A stretch of 64,000 nucleotides of DNA, taken from the NCBI GenBank assembly GCA_934217675.1, contig CAKQCV010000005.1, positions 21,263 through 85,262 on the forward strand. Direction: 5' to 3'. Origin of the DNA: an uncultured Prevotella sp. (lineage in GTDB: Bacteria > Bacteroidota > Bacteroidia > Bacteroidales > Bacteroidaceae). The notes below the pieces were generated by a model. The model ran no database searches and was not told where the DNA came from. It saw only the letters and a list, made by a program, of their open reading frames with translations. This document shows positions 17,931-26,596 of the stretch, in pieces (position 1 is the first letter of the stretch; each line of letters opens with the position of its first letter). The translations under genes were made by a program, and so were the position numbers.

Positions 17931-20552
17931 ATGAATATATCAATAAGAAAAGCGTTATTGGGCATCGTGGTAGCAGCTTCCACTTTTACTGCCGGTGCAC
18001 AGGAGAAAATTGTGAATCCTGATATAACTTATGCTGGTTCTCCACGCAATTGCGTTATCGGAGGAATAAAGGTTACAGGCGTTGAGGGATATGAGGAATA
18101 CATGCTCGCCGGAATATCCGGATTAACTGTCGGGCAGGAAGTTACAGTGCCAGGACAAGAGATTACAGATGCCGTAAAAAGGTACTGGCGACACGGATTA
18201 TTCTCCAAGGTAACAGTAGCTGCCGATTCTATTGTAGGAGATAAGCTGTATCTGCATTTCTATCTTGCCACACGACCACGAGTTTCTGTCATTAATTATT
18301 CAGGAGTGAAAAAATCGGAGAAAGAAGACCTTGAAACAAAACTTGGACTTCTTAAAGGCAGTCAGATTACTCCAAACATGATAGACCGTGCTAAAGTTCT
18401 TGCAGAAAAATATTTCCATGACAAAGGTTTCAACAATGCGGAGATAAATATAAAACAAGTTGATGATCTTTCAAACAAGAATCAAGTAATACTGAATGTT
18501 GATGTCGATAAGAAAGAAAAAATCAAGGTAAGACACATTTTCCTTGAAGGCAACAAAGAACTTTCCACAAAAAAAATAAAGGGCGGACTGTTCTCTAAAG
18601 GTGCACTTGGAAAGATTCGTGAAGCAGGAACAATGGCAAGCTTCATGAAGTCAACAAAGTTTACTCCCGAAAGATATAAAGACGGAAAGCAAGCTTTGCT
18701 TGACAAATACTTTGAACTTGGCTACCGTGATGCTGAAATTCTTGACGACAGCATTTGGAACAACGACCCTAAGCATGTAAATGTTTATATAAAGGTAGAC
18801 GAAGGAAAAAAGTACTACATCCGAAATATAAGTTGGGTGGGCAACACCGTATTCACCACAGATTATTTAAGCCGTGTGCTTGGTATGAAGAAGGGTGATG
18901 TGTATAATCAGAAGTTACTCAACAAGCGATTGAGTGAAGATGAGGATGCGGTTGGCAACAACTATTGGAACGATGGCTATTTGTTCTATAACCTTCAGCC
19001 TACGGAAGTAAATATCGTTGGTGACTCTATTGATTTGGAGATGCGTATCTATGAGGGGCAGCAAGCTCATATCAGTCGTGTTAGAATAAACGGAAACACT
19101 CGTCTGTACGAAAATGTTATCCGCCGAGAATTACGCACAAAGCCTGGTGACCTTTTCTCAAAGGATGCGCTACAGCGTTCTGCTCGTGAACTTGCATCTA
19201 TGGGACATTTTGACCCAGAGCAGGTTAATCCTGACGTGCAGCCAAATTATGAAGACGGAACTGTTGACATAAACTGGAACCTTGTGCAGAAGTCTAACGA
19301 CCAGGTTGAGTTTTCTCTTGGTTGGGGACAGACGGGTGTGATAGGTCGTATTGGATTGAAGCTCAACAACTTCTCTATGCGCAACCTGTTCAACAAGAAC
19401 CGTGAGCACCGTGGCATTATGCCTATTGGAGACGGTGAGACACTTTCGCTTGGTGCCCAAACTAACGGTTCATATTATCAGTCGTATAACGCTTCTTACT
19501 CAACCAACTGGTTTGGAGGCAAACGCCCGATACAGTTTACTGTTGGAGCATACTTCTCTAAGCAGACTGATGTGAATAGCAACTATTATAACAATGCGTT
19601 GATGAACAACTATTACTATAATTATTATGGTTATGGAAGTTCATACAACTATAACTATGAGAATTATCTTGACCCAGACAAATATGTAGAGCTTTTCGGA
19701 GTTTCTATCGGATGGGGAAAACGCTTGCGCTGGCCAGATGATTACTTCCAATTGTCAGCCGAACTCTCTTTCCAGAGATATATGTTGAAAAATTGGCAGT
19801 ACTTCATTGTTACAGACGGTAACTGCAACAACTTGAATTTAAGCATATCCCTTTCAAGAACATCTACCGACAACCAACTCTTCCCACGTCGTGGTTCCGA
19901 GTTCCTTGCTTCGGTAACAGTTACTCCACCATGGTCTAAATTCCAAAAGAAAGACTATGCCAACCTTGCCACCGACCGCAACTCTCCAAACTATAAGGAG
20001 GAGCAGCAAGAGAAATACCGTTGGGTAGAGTATCACAAATGGAAATTCAAGGCTCGCATGTTCACAGCTCTCACCAACGGACAGAAGTGTTTGGTTTTGA
20101 TGACACGTGCAGAAATGGGACTTTTAGGTTCTTATAACAAGAACAAGAAATCACCGTTTGAGACATATTATGTTGGTGGCGACGGTATGAGCGGATATTC
20201 TTCAGGCTATGCAGAAGAAACAATCGGACTTCGTGGATACGAAAACGGTACGGTGGGCTACAACAGCTATGCTTACGACCGTTTCACAATGGAGCTTCGT
20301 TATCCATTCTTACTTGGAAATACAACCATCTATGGACTCACTTTCCTTGAAGCAGGTAATGCATGGAGCGACACAAAGAAGTTTAATCCATTTGATATGA
20401 AGCGTTCTGCCGGTATTGGTGTGAGAATATATCTGCCAATGGTCGGACTTATGGGTATCGACTGGGCCTACGGATTCGACAAGGTACTGAACGGAAGTTC
20501 TTGGCAAAAAGGCGGCTCACAGTTCCACTTCATCTTGGGACAGGAGTTCTGA
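17931..20552 (+). CDS. bamA: Outer membrane protein assembly factor BamA
   Basis: 873 aa. Central subunit of the machine inserting beta-barrel proteins in the outer membrane. Signal peptide 1-23 (ends TAGAQ). Five POTRA domains span roughly residues 35-440 (for example KIKVRHIFLEGNKELSTKKI and ISRVRINGNTRLYENVIRRE). The C-terminal barrel carries the conserved VGGDGMSGYSSGYAEETIGLRGY lid segment, here split between two motifs VGGDGMSGY and IGLRGYENG, and ends with a terminal strand FHFILGQEF. A Tyr/Asn-rich insertion near residues 555-580 is an unusual low-complexity loop. Its position between uppS and Skp-like chaperones fits the pathway. Confidence 0.96.
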   Translation: MNISIRKALLGIVVAASTFTAGAQEKIVNPDITYAGSPRNCVIGGIKVTGVEGYEEYMLAGISGLTVGQEVTVPGQEITDAVKRYWRHGLFSKVTVAADSIVGDKLYLHFYLATRPRVSVINYSGVKKSEKEDLETKLGLLKGSQITPNMIDRAKVLAEKYFHDKGFNNAEINIKQVDDLSNKNQVILNVDVDKKEKIKVRHIFLEGNKELSTKKIKGGLFSKGALGKIREAGTMASFMKSTKFTPERYKDGKQALLDKYFELGYRDAEILDDSIWNNDPKHVNVYIKVDEGKKYYIRNISWVGNTVFTTDYLSRVLGMKKGDVYNQKLLNKRLSEDEDAVGNNYWNDGYLFYNLQPTEVNIVGDSIDLEMRIYEGQQAHISRVRINGNTRLYENVIRRELRTKPGDLFSKDALQRSARELASMGHFDPEQVNPDVQPNYEDGTVDINWNLVQKSNDQVEFSLGWGQTGVIGRIGLKLNNFSMRNLFNKNREHRGIMPIGDGETLSLGAQTNGSYYQSYNASYSTNWFGGKRPIQFTVGAYFSKQTDVNSNYYNNALMNNYYYNYYGYGSSYNYNYENYLDPDKYVELFGVSIGWGKRLRWPDDYFQLSAELSFQRYMLKNWQYFIVTDGNCNNLNLSISLSRTSTDNQLFPRRGSEFLASVTVTPPWSKFQKKDYANLATDRNSPNYKEEQQEKYRWVEYHKWKFKARMFTALTNGQKCLVLMTRAEMGLLGSYNKNKKSPFETYYVGGDGMSGYSSGYAEETIGLRGYENGTVGYNSYAYDRFTMELRYPFLLGNTTIYGLTFLEAGNAWSDTKKFNPFDMKRSAGIGVRIYLPMVGLMGIDWAYGFDKVLNGSSWQKGGSQFHFILGQEF

Positions 20553-20583
20553 TGAAAGAAATAGAGAAAATAGAGATTAATGC

Positions 20584-20611
20584 GGAGAGCTTTTTAAATA
20601 GCTCTCCCTTT
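20584..20611 (+). terminator. Hairpin between bamA and the first Skp-like gene
   Basis: 8-bp stem GGAGAGCT (20584-20591) with AGCTCTCC (20600-20607), then CTTTT. Probably a partial terminator or attenuator, since the next gene begins 33 bp later with no promoter of its own that I can see. Confidence 0.6.
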
Positions 20612-20639
20612 TGTCAAAACAAGTTTAAAACAAAAAGCA

Positions 20640-21155
20640 ATGAAAAAACTATTGTTAGTTGCCGTGATGCTGGTTTCAGCATTAGGAATGAGCGCACAGA
20701 AATTTGCACTCATTGACATGGAATACGTTTTGAAAAATATTCCAGCATACGAGCGAGCAAACGAACAACTCTCGCAAGTAGCCAAGAAATGGCAGGCAGA
20801 GGTAGATGCTATCGGCACAGAAGTGCAAACAATGTATAAGAACTACCAGAACGAATCAGTATTTTTATCGCAAGAGCAAAAGAAAACTCGCCAGGAGGCA
20901 ATTCTCGCAAAAGAGAAAGAAGCAAGTGAACTGAAGAAGAAATATTTTGGTCCTGAAGGCGAATTATACAAAAAGCGCACAAGCTTGATGACCCCTATAC
21001 AGGAAGAGATATATAATGCAGTAAAAGATATCAGTGATTTAAGAGGATACTCACTTGTACTTGACAGAGCTTCGGATACTGGAATCATTTTTGGTTCACC
21101 AAAGATAGACATAAGCAATGAAGTATTGGTAAAACTCGGCTATTCTGACAAATAA
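20640..21155 (+). CDS. OmpH/Skp-family periplasmic chaperone (copy 1)
   Basis: 171 aa. Signal peptide MKKLLLVAVMLVSALGMSAQ. The mature part begins KFALIDMEYVLKNIPAY, followed by a long charged coiled coil (residues ~40-120) and a small closing beta segment, the trimeric jellyfish fold of Skp. Such chaperones carry unfolded outer-membrane proteins to BamA, encoded just upstream. First of three tandem paralogues. Confidence 0.92.
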   Translation: MKKLLLVAVMLVSALGMSAQKFALIDMEYVLKNIPAYERANEQLSQVAKKWQAEVDAIGTEVQTMYKNYQNESVFLSQEQKKTRQEAILAKEKEASELKKKYFGPEGELYKKRTSLMTPIQEEIYNAVKDISDLRGYSLVLDRASDTGIIFGSPKIDISNEVLVKLGYSDK

Positions 21156-21187
21156 TTTGCTCAAAAGAAAAAAACGCATTACATTTG
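21156..21187 (+). promoter_or_regulatory. Promoter for Skp-like copy 2
   Basis: TTTG (21156-21159), 20-bp spacer, TACATTTG (21180-21187), ~50 bp before the ATG at 21237. It means copy 2 can be expressed independently of bamA. Confidence 0.7.
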
Positions 21188-21236
21188 CATCAAGTTATAA
21201 AGAATAATATTAACAAATAAAACAAATAACAAAGAA

Positions 21237-21737
21237 ATGAAAAAAGTGATTTTAATGTTGATGCTGTTTGCACCTCTTGCAACATTCGCACAGAAGTTCG
21301 GACACGTTAACGCACAAGCTGTTATGGAAAGTCTGCCAGAATTTATCAAAGCTCGTGCTGAGGTTGAAGGTCAGGCAAAGGCTTACGACAACGACCTTCA
21401 GGCAATGCAGAAGGAAATACAGACAAAGGCAGACGCTTACGACAGAAATCAGTCAACAATGAACGAGGCAAAGCGTAAGGAAACAGAGGCAGAGTTGCAA
21501 AACCTTTACCAGAAGTTCCAGCAAGCTCAGCAAACCAACAGTCAGGCTATACAGAAATTGCAAGCAGAAAAGATGCAGCCAATCATCACAAAGCTGCAAA
21601 ATGCAATAAAGAATGTTGGTAAAGCTGGTGGTTATGTATACATAATGGATGCTTCAAGCGGCATTCCTTACATTAGCGAGACTCTTAGCAAAGATGTGAC
21701 AAACGATGTCAAAGCAGAGTTGAGCAAACTTAAATAA
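21237..21737 (+). CDS. OmpH/Skp-family periplasmic chaperone (copy 2)
   Basis: 166 aa. Signal peptide MKKVILMLMLFAPLATFAQ. The mature protein starts KFGHVNAQAVMESLPEF, followed by a Gln-rich coiled coil (residues ~40-110) and VGKAGGYVYIMDASSG. Same architecture as copies 1 and 3 but clearly divergent. It has its own -33/-7 promoter and is followed by a terminator. Confidence 0.92.
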   Translation: MKKVILMLMLFAPLATFAQKFGHVNAQAVMESLPEFIKARAEVEGQAKAYDNDLQAMQKEIQTKADAYDRNQSTMNEAKRKETEAELQNLYQKFQQAQQTNSQAIQKLQAEKMQPIITKLQNAIKNVGKAGGYVYIMDASSGIPYISETLSKDVTNDVKAELSKLK

Positions 21738-21759
21738 GAGTATTTTAACACATAGGGAG

Positions 21760-21820
21760 TGTGTCAAAGGTAGAGGATTGCTGTTGATGGCTCCTTGCTT
21801 TTGACACATTTTTGTTTTTT
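21760..21820 (+). terminator. Terminator between Skp-like copies 2 and 3
   Basis: TGTGTCAAA (21760-21768) pairs with TTTGACACA (21800-21808), with partial inner pairing and a T-rich tail (TTTTTGTTTTTT). Confidence 0.75.
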
Positions 21821-21841
21821 ATATTAAAGACTATTACTATT

Positions 21842-22348
21842 ATGAGAAAGACAATCCTGTTTTTGTTTTTTGCACTTGTATCTGTAACCACAGCCATGGC
21901 GCAAGACTTCAAATTTGCATATTTCAGTTATGACAGTGCACTAAAATCAATGCCCGACTATGGATTGGCACTTGCCAACATTGATAAATTGCGCACACAA
22001 TACGATAATGAGATAAAGCGTGCGGAGAACGAATTCAATGCCAAGTATGAAGATTTTCTTGAAAATCAACATTCATTAGATCAAGCCATTCTCGACAAGC
22101 GACAGGCAGAATTGCAAGAGATGCTCCAAAAGAACTTGAAATTCAAGGCAGAGGCAAAACGTTTGCTTGAACAAGCCGAAAACGATGCATACGCACCTTT
22201 GAAGACAAAGCTCAACAATGCAGTAAAGAAGATTGGTCAGGAAAAAGGCTATGCTTTTATTCTAAACACAGATGGTGATGCCTGCCCATACGTAGACAGC
22301 ACTAAAGGCGACGATATAAACGTGATTATTGTCGATGCTCTGAAATAA
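21842..22348 (+). CDS. OmpH/Skp-family periplasmic chaperone (copy 3)
   Basis: 168 aa from the ATG at 21842, chosen because it begins the signal peptide MRKTILFLFFALVSVTTAMAQ; the in-frame upstream codons overlap the terminator tail. Mature start DFKFAYFSYDSALKSMPDY, coiled coil ~45-115, then KIGQEKGYAFILNTDGDACPY. The least similar of the three copies. murI follows 34 bp later. Confidence 0.88.
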   Translation: MRKTILFLFFALVSVTTAMAQDFKFAYFSYDSALKSMPDYGLALANIDKLRTQYDNEIKRAENEFNAKYEDFLENQHSLDQAILDKRQAELQEMLQKNLKFKAEAKRLLEQAENDAYAPLKTKLNNAVKKIGQEKGYAFILNTDGDACPYVDSTKGDDINVIIVDALK

Positions 22349-22382
22349 AATAAATATTATTATATATAAGGAGGATACATAA

Positions 22383-23222
22383 ATGATAAGACTTACAGAA
22401 GGAGCAGGTCCGATAGGGGTGTTTGATTCAGGATACGGAGGACTAACTATTCTCCACCAGATGAGACAGACACTGCCACAGTATGATTACCTCTATCTTG
22501 GCGACAATGCACGTGCCCCATATGGTCCACGCTCATTTGACATAGTATATCAGTTCACTCGTGAAGCTGTATTGAAACTCTTCAGCATGGGTTGCCAGTT
22601 GGTAATCCTTGCTTGCAATACTGCATCGGCAAAGGCATTGCGCACGATACAGCAAAACGATCTTCCTGAAATAGACCCCACCCGGCGCGTGCTTGGTGTT
22701 ATTCGACCAACGGCAGAATGTATAGGAAAGATTACTCAAAGCCGCCATGTGGGAATATTTGCCACTGTAGGAACAATCAAGAGCGAAAGTTATGTATTGG
22801 AGATACAGAAACTTTATCCTGATATAACAGTAACTGGTGAGCCTTGCCCAATGTGGGTGCCACTCATAGAGAACAATGAATATGACAGTCCGGGTGCCGA
22901 CTATTTTGTAGAAAAGCGCATAGGCAACATTATGCGGCGTGACCCCAAGATTGATTCAATAATCCTTGGCTGCACGCATTATCCATTACTCTTGAACAAA
23001 ATTCTAAAGTATGTGCCGCGCGGAGTGAGAATTGTTCCACAGGGAGAATACGTGGCAAGTAGTTTGAAAGACTATTTCATACGTCACCCCGAAATGGAGG
23101 CAAAATGTTCAAAAGGAGGCAAATGTCATTACCTCACCACAGAAAGTACTGATAAGTTTCAAGAATCAGCTCAGTTGTTTCTTCATGAGAATGTTGATGT
23201 GGAGAAGGTAACCTTAGAGTGA
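22383..23222 (+). CDS. murI: Glutamate racemase
   Basis: 279 aa. Makes D-glutamate for peptidoglycan. Motifs GVFDSGYGGLTIL (N-terminal Asp/Ser), GDNARAPYG, LACNTASA with the first catalytic Cys, and GCTHYPLL with the second Cys plus His. Full length. An AGGAGG-like sequence (AAGGAGG) lies 10 bp before the ATG, a rarity in this window. It closes the uppS-bamA-Skp envelope cluster. Confidence 0.96.
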   Translation: MIRLTEGAGPIGVFDSGYGGLTILHQMRQTLPQYDYLYLGDNARAPYGPRSFDIVYQFTREAVLKLFSMGCQLVILACNTASAKALRTIQQNDLPEIDPTRRVLGVIRPTAECIGKITQSRHVGIFATVGTIKSESYVLEIQKLYPDITVTGEPCPMWVPLIENNEYDSPGADYFVEKRIGNIMRRDPKIDSIILGCTHYPLLLNKILKYVPRGVRIVPQGEYVASSLKDYFIRHPEMEAKCSKGGKCHYLTTESTDKFQESAQLFLHENVDVEKVTLE

Positions 23223-23454
23223 CACTAAACAACCCTTTTGCAAACTCAACCTAACAATAATATCAATTAGACAACTAATCAATGACTATACAAACATTTA
23301 AATATCAAAAAACCATATATTTTTATCAGTTTGTGCGGTCAAGCACTTGTCTTTGTAAATATCTTTGCAAGGCATAAATGATTGATATGACTTCTAAACA
23401 TCATAGAAGTTTCATATAAACACATTATTGTTAGTTAGTATTAATTGAGCAGAA

Positions 23455-23500
23455 CAAAGCACGCATTGCTTGAGAAAAGTAGTGCGTGCTTTTATTTTTC
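23455..23500 (+). terminator. Intrinsic terminator
   Basis: AAAGCACGCA (23455-23464) pairs with TGCGTGCTTT (23482-23491), followed by TATTTTTCT. It sits 233 bp after the murI stop, so it ends either a long murI 3' UTR or a separate small transcript. Confidence 0.85.
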
Positions 23501-23691
23501 TATTATTTTGTTACTAAAGAAACATAATATGGTGTACATGGTGTATGTTTTCAGCTTAACACATTGTGCTGTAAGCTTTTGACTTATAAGGAAAAGTCCC
23601 ATGGTGTATGTTTATATGTATGTTTTCAAAATTATGATACACATTCATGTGTTTGTTTTTTATCTCTTTACTTCCTTTTTATGTACCTTTG

Positions 23692-23742
23692 CATAAGATA
23701 AGCTGCACTCGGCAATTTGAAAGCAAGCTTTCATTGCACTCG
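23692..23742 (+). repeat. 51-bp interspersed repeat, copy A
   Basis: Begins CATAAGATAAGCTGCACTCG and contains the palindrome TGAAAGCAAGCTTTCA. Matches the reverse complement of 34059-34109 at 50 of 51 positions. TTTGCATAAGATAA occurs at its left edge and again just after it, so the element is bounded by a short direct repeat carrying -7 boxes. Confidence 0.85.
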
Positions 23743-23809
23743 TTTGCATTATCTTTGCATAAGATAATATACAAAAGGAATTTAAACCCTAATATTTAAG
23801 TTGACAGAA

Positions 23810-25450
23810 ATGAAAAGCAAATTCCATCCGCTTTATACAAGTGAGATTGAACCAAAATCTTTCACTTTCCCTTTTAATTATACTCCACACCCTTTGTCGG
23901 TAATTGCTGCCGATGGGCTGAAGGAATATGTGCAATCACAAGAATATTGGAAAGAGGAAATAGAAGAAGGCAAGATGTTTGGAGTGCTCGTTGTTAGAGA
24001 CAAACATCATAACCTGGGATATTTAGCTGCTTTTTCAGGTTTACTTGGCGGAAGAAATGATTGGGATTTTTTTGTTCCTCCCGTATACGATAGTATGCAA
24101 CAAGACGGATATTTCAAGACCAATGAGAGAGTCATATCGGCAATGAACAATGAGATTAGGTCGATGGAGAATAGCGAGATATTCGTTTCTTCTGCCATTC
24201 GACTTAAAAATGCGGAGAAAAAGGCTGCGGAAGAGGTATCTGCATATAAAGAGATAATGGCAGCCGCAAAACAAAAGAGAAACGAGATTCGTTCTTCTGC
24301 GACCACGTTGTCAGCTGAAACTGAGGCTGAGTTGATTCGTGAGAGCCAATACCAAAAGGCAGAATTACGAAGAATAAAGAAACGTTGCGAGGAAGATATT
24401 GAAACAGCAAGACATGACTACGAAAAGCAACAGGCTGCCGTGATGCAGAAGAAAGCACAACGGAAAAAGATGTCGGAAAATCTTCAGCATTGGCTCTTTG
24501 AACAGTATAACATGCTGAACGCCCGTGGAGAGAGTCGTAATCTTTGCGATATCTTTGCCACAACACCACAGCGTGTACCACCTTCAGGAGCTGGTGATTG
24601 CTGTGCTCCTAAACTTCTGCAATATGCCTACCAAAACAATATGCATCCTATTTGCATGGCTGAATTCTGGTGGGGTAGGTCGCCTAAAAATGAAATTCGT
24701 CATCATTTTCATTACTATCCCGCTTGTCGCAGCAAGTGCAAACCTATTTTAGGGTTTATGCTCCAAGGACTTAATGTTGACAAGAATCCTCATGATGTTG
24801 AAAACACATCATCACGACTGAAGATTGTTTACGAGGATGAATGGTTAATCATAGTAAACAAACCGTCGGGAATGCTTTCTATGCCAGGACGCGTGAACAG
24901 AAAATCTGTCATAGATGTTTTGCGCTGTGACATGAACCGCAAAGGGTATCTTATGCCAGCCCACCGACTTGACATGGACACCAGTGGCTTGCTTATTGTT
25001 GCCAAATCAGAAGAAACATTGCGCAACCTGCACGAACAATTCGCTTCGCGGCAGATAAAAAAGTGCTATTCGGCAGTGCTTGAAGGCGAACTTACCAATA
25101 TGCCACAGCATGGCTTTATACATTTGCCATTATTGCCAGACCCAAACGACAGCCCCAGACAGACTGTTGATTACAAGAGCGGAAAGCAGTCAACAACAGA
25201 ATACAAAATAACAGGTATTGAAGGTGGTAAAACTTATGTCAATTTATATCCGCACACTGGCAGAACCCACCAGCTGAGAGTGCATTGTGCACATACAGAC
25301 GGACTTGCCACACCTATCGTTGGCGACAATTTATACGGCAATCCCTCTGCAAGCAGACTTATGCTTCATGCAAAACAAATTGCTTTTCGTCATCCTGTAA
25401 CAAATAAATGGATGCAATTTACGGAAACGCTTCAACAAGAACAATCCTAA
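23810..25450 (+). CDS. RluA-family pseudouridine synthase with long N-terminal extension
   Basis: 546 aa from the ATG at 23810 (TTG at 23801 rejected). The C-terminal ~240 residues are a RluA-type synthase: HRLDMDTSGLLIVAK with the catalytic Asp, and HTGRTHQLRVHCAH. It isomerises specific uridines in rRNA or tRNA. Unlike ~220-320-aa RluA proteins, it has ~95 residues of unknown alpha/beta domain, a ~130-residue coiled coil (residues ~110-235), and a Cys/His-rich linker (GAGDCCAPKLLQYAY, PICMAEFWWG, HHFHYYPACRSKCKP) that could bind metal. Similar long forms exist in Bacteroidales and some gamma-proteobacteria. The target site is unknown. Confidence 0.88.
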   Translation: MKSKFHPLYTSEIEPKSFTFPFNYTPHPLSVIAADGLKEYVQSQEYWKEEIEEGKMFGVLVVRDKHHNLGYLAAFSGLLGGRNDWDFFVPPVYDSMQQDGYFKTNERVISAMNNEIRSMENSEIFVSSAIRLKNAEKKAAEEVSAYKEIMAAAKQKRNEIRSSATTLSAETEAELIRESQYQKAELRRIKKRCEEDIETARHDYEKQQAAVMQKKAQRKKMSENLQHWLFEQYNMLNARGESRNLCDIFATTPQRVPPSGAGDCCAPKLLQYAYQNNMHPICMAEFWWGRSPKNEIRHHFHYYPACRSKCKPILGFMLQGLNVDKNPHDVENTSSRLKIVYEDEWLIIVNKPSGMLSMPGRVNRKSVIDVLRCDMNRKGYLMPAHRLDMDTSGLLIVAKSEETLRNLHEQFASRQIKKCYSAVLEGELTNMPQHGFIHLPLLPDPNDSPRQTVDYKSGKQSTTEYKITGIEGGKTYVNLYPHTGRTHQLRVHCAHTDGLATPIVGDNLYGNPSASRLMLHAKQIAFRHPVTNKWMQFTETLQQEQS

Positions 25451-25587
25451 GAAATGCCCACAACTGACTAACCGAAGTGTGTATGACCAGCATTACTGCC
25501 GCAAAACAAAATGATAAATTATTCAGTTGAAACAGCTTGCAATTAAATATATTTATACTATAATAGAAAAAAACAATCAAGTATAAC

Positions 25588-25618
25588 TTTGATGCAAATC
25601 TTTTTTTAGATAACTTTG
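25588..25618 (+). promoter_or_regulatory. Rubrerythrin promoter
   Basis: TTTG (25588-25591), 19-bp spacer, TAACTTTG (25611-25618); leader ~95 nt. The TTTG is itself the end of another TAACTTTG (25584-25591), so overlapping promoters are possible. Confidence 0.75.
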
Positions 25619-25718
25619 CAACAGAACAAATGAACAACACATTATTACCAGAAAGACAAGAATAATGCAAGGAGGTTGTTCAGGAACAAAATACAAAACA
25701 TTATAATATAAAGACATT

Positions 25719-26273
25719 ATGAAGAAAAAATTTATTTGCACAGTTTGCGGTTATGTTTACGAGGGTGATGCAGCTCCAGAGCAGTGTCCTGTATGTAAAG
25801 CTCCAGCTTCAAAATTCAAGGAACTGAAAGAAGGTGAAGAGGAAGAATTTGCCACAGTTCATGAGCTTGGTGCAGCTCGCAAGGAGAATGCTGACGCAGA
25901 GATGATCAAAGACCTTGAAACCCACTTCAATGGTGAATGTGGCGAAGTTGGTATGTATCTTGCAATGAGCCGTCAGGCAGACCGCGAGGGTTATCCTGAA
26001 ATTGCAGAGGCTTTCAAGCGCTATGCTTTTGAGGAAGCTGAGCACGCTTCTAAGTTTGCAGAACTCCTTGGTGATGTTCTGAAAGACACAAAGAGCAATC
26101 TTGAGGCTCGTATCGCTGCTGAGCGTGGTGCATGTGCTGACAAGTTCCGCATTGCTCGCAATGCAAAGGCTGCTGGCATGGATGCTACTCACGACACTGT
26201 TCATGAGATGGCTAAGGATGAGGCTCGCCACTGCGCTGGTTTCGAAGGACTATACAAGAGATATTTCAAATAA
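25719..26273 (+). CDS. Rubrerythrin with N-terminal rubredoxin domain (reverse rubrerythrin type)
   Basis: 184 aa. The rubredoxin iron site is at the N-terminus (Cys7, Cys10, Cys23, Cys26), opposite to classical rubrerythrins. A four-helix diiron domain follows with ligands in [24 protein letters not shown] and [11 protein letters not shown]. The enzyme reduces hydrogen peroxide in the cytoplasm of anaerobes. Single gene with its own promoter and a strong terminator; codon choice is conservative, consistent with high expression. Confidence 0.95.
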   Translation: MKKKFICTVCGYVYEGDAAPEQCPVCKAPASKFKELKEGEEEEFATVHELGAARKENADAEMIKDLETHFNGECGEVGMYLAMSRQADREGYPEIAEAFKRYAFEEAEHASKFAELLGDVLKDTKSNLEARIAAERGACADKFRIARNAKAAGMDATHDTVHEMAKDEARHCAGFEGLYKRYFK

Positions 26274-26294
26274 TCATCTCATAAATATTTACGA

Positions 26295-26335
26295 TAAAGG
26301 CTCCCATACTTATATGTGGGAGCCTTTATTTGTTT
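26295..26335 (+). terminator. Rubrerythrin terminator
   Basis: 12-bp stem TAAAGGCTCCCA (26295-26306) with TGGGAGCCTTTA (26317-26328), then TTTGTTTG. Confidence 0.9.
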
Positions 26336-26375
26336 GTATATCTAAAGAGAATACTGTTGATTGACAGCCATCGGT

Positions 26376-26485
26376 TTTCAACAGGAAAGACGTTAGCTTT
26401 ACAATGCCAAGGCGTCAGCTTTCATCATCAAAGGCGTTAGGTTTCAACGGAAAAGGCGTTAGGTTTCAACGGAAAAGGCGTTAGG
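26376..26485. repeat. Five tandem 22-bp repeats
   Basis: Exactly spaced 22-bp units begin at 26376, 26398, 26420, 26442 and 26464; the last two are identical (TTTCAACGGAAAAGGCGTTA plus GG) and the earlier ones are degenerate but keep the GGCGTTAG core. A further partial unit follows. No spacers separate them. They lie between the convergent rubrerythrin and lipoprotein genes. Confidence 0.85.
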
Positions 26486-26596
26486 TTTTCATCAGTCAAG
26501 AATAAAGCTACCGAAAGATTACACAAAAAATCCTTCACCATAATTGTATCATAAACAAATGCATACATTATGCGTGAAGGACTTTTCACTTTTCAT

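Larger units (their letters stand above)
23223..23809. other. 587-bp intergenic region with terminator, repeat element and tandem promoters
   Basis: Contains a TATCTTTG box (23360-23367) and a terminator (23455-23500) bracketing a gene-less stretch that could be a short transcript; several ATGGTGTATGTTTT-like direct repeats (about 23529-23630); and the 51-bp repeat element with promoter-like boxes on both sides (TACCTTTG 23684-23691, TATCTTTG 23750-23757) before the pseudouridine synthase gene. Confidence 0.6.

Noticed and set aside
26376..26485. CRISPR array
   Set aside because: The 22-bp units abut directly with no unique spacers, and no cas genes are present.
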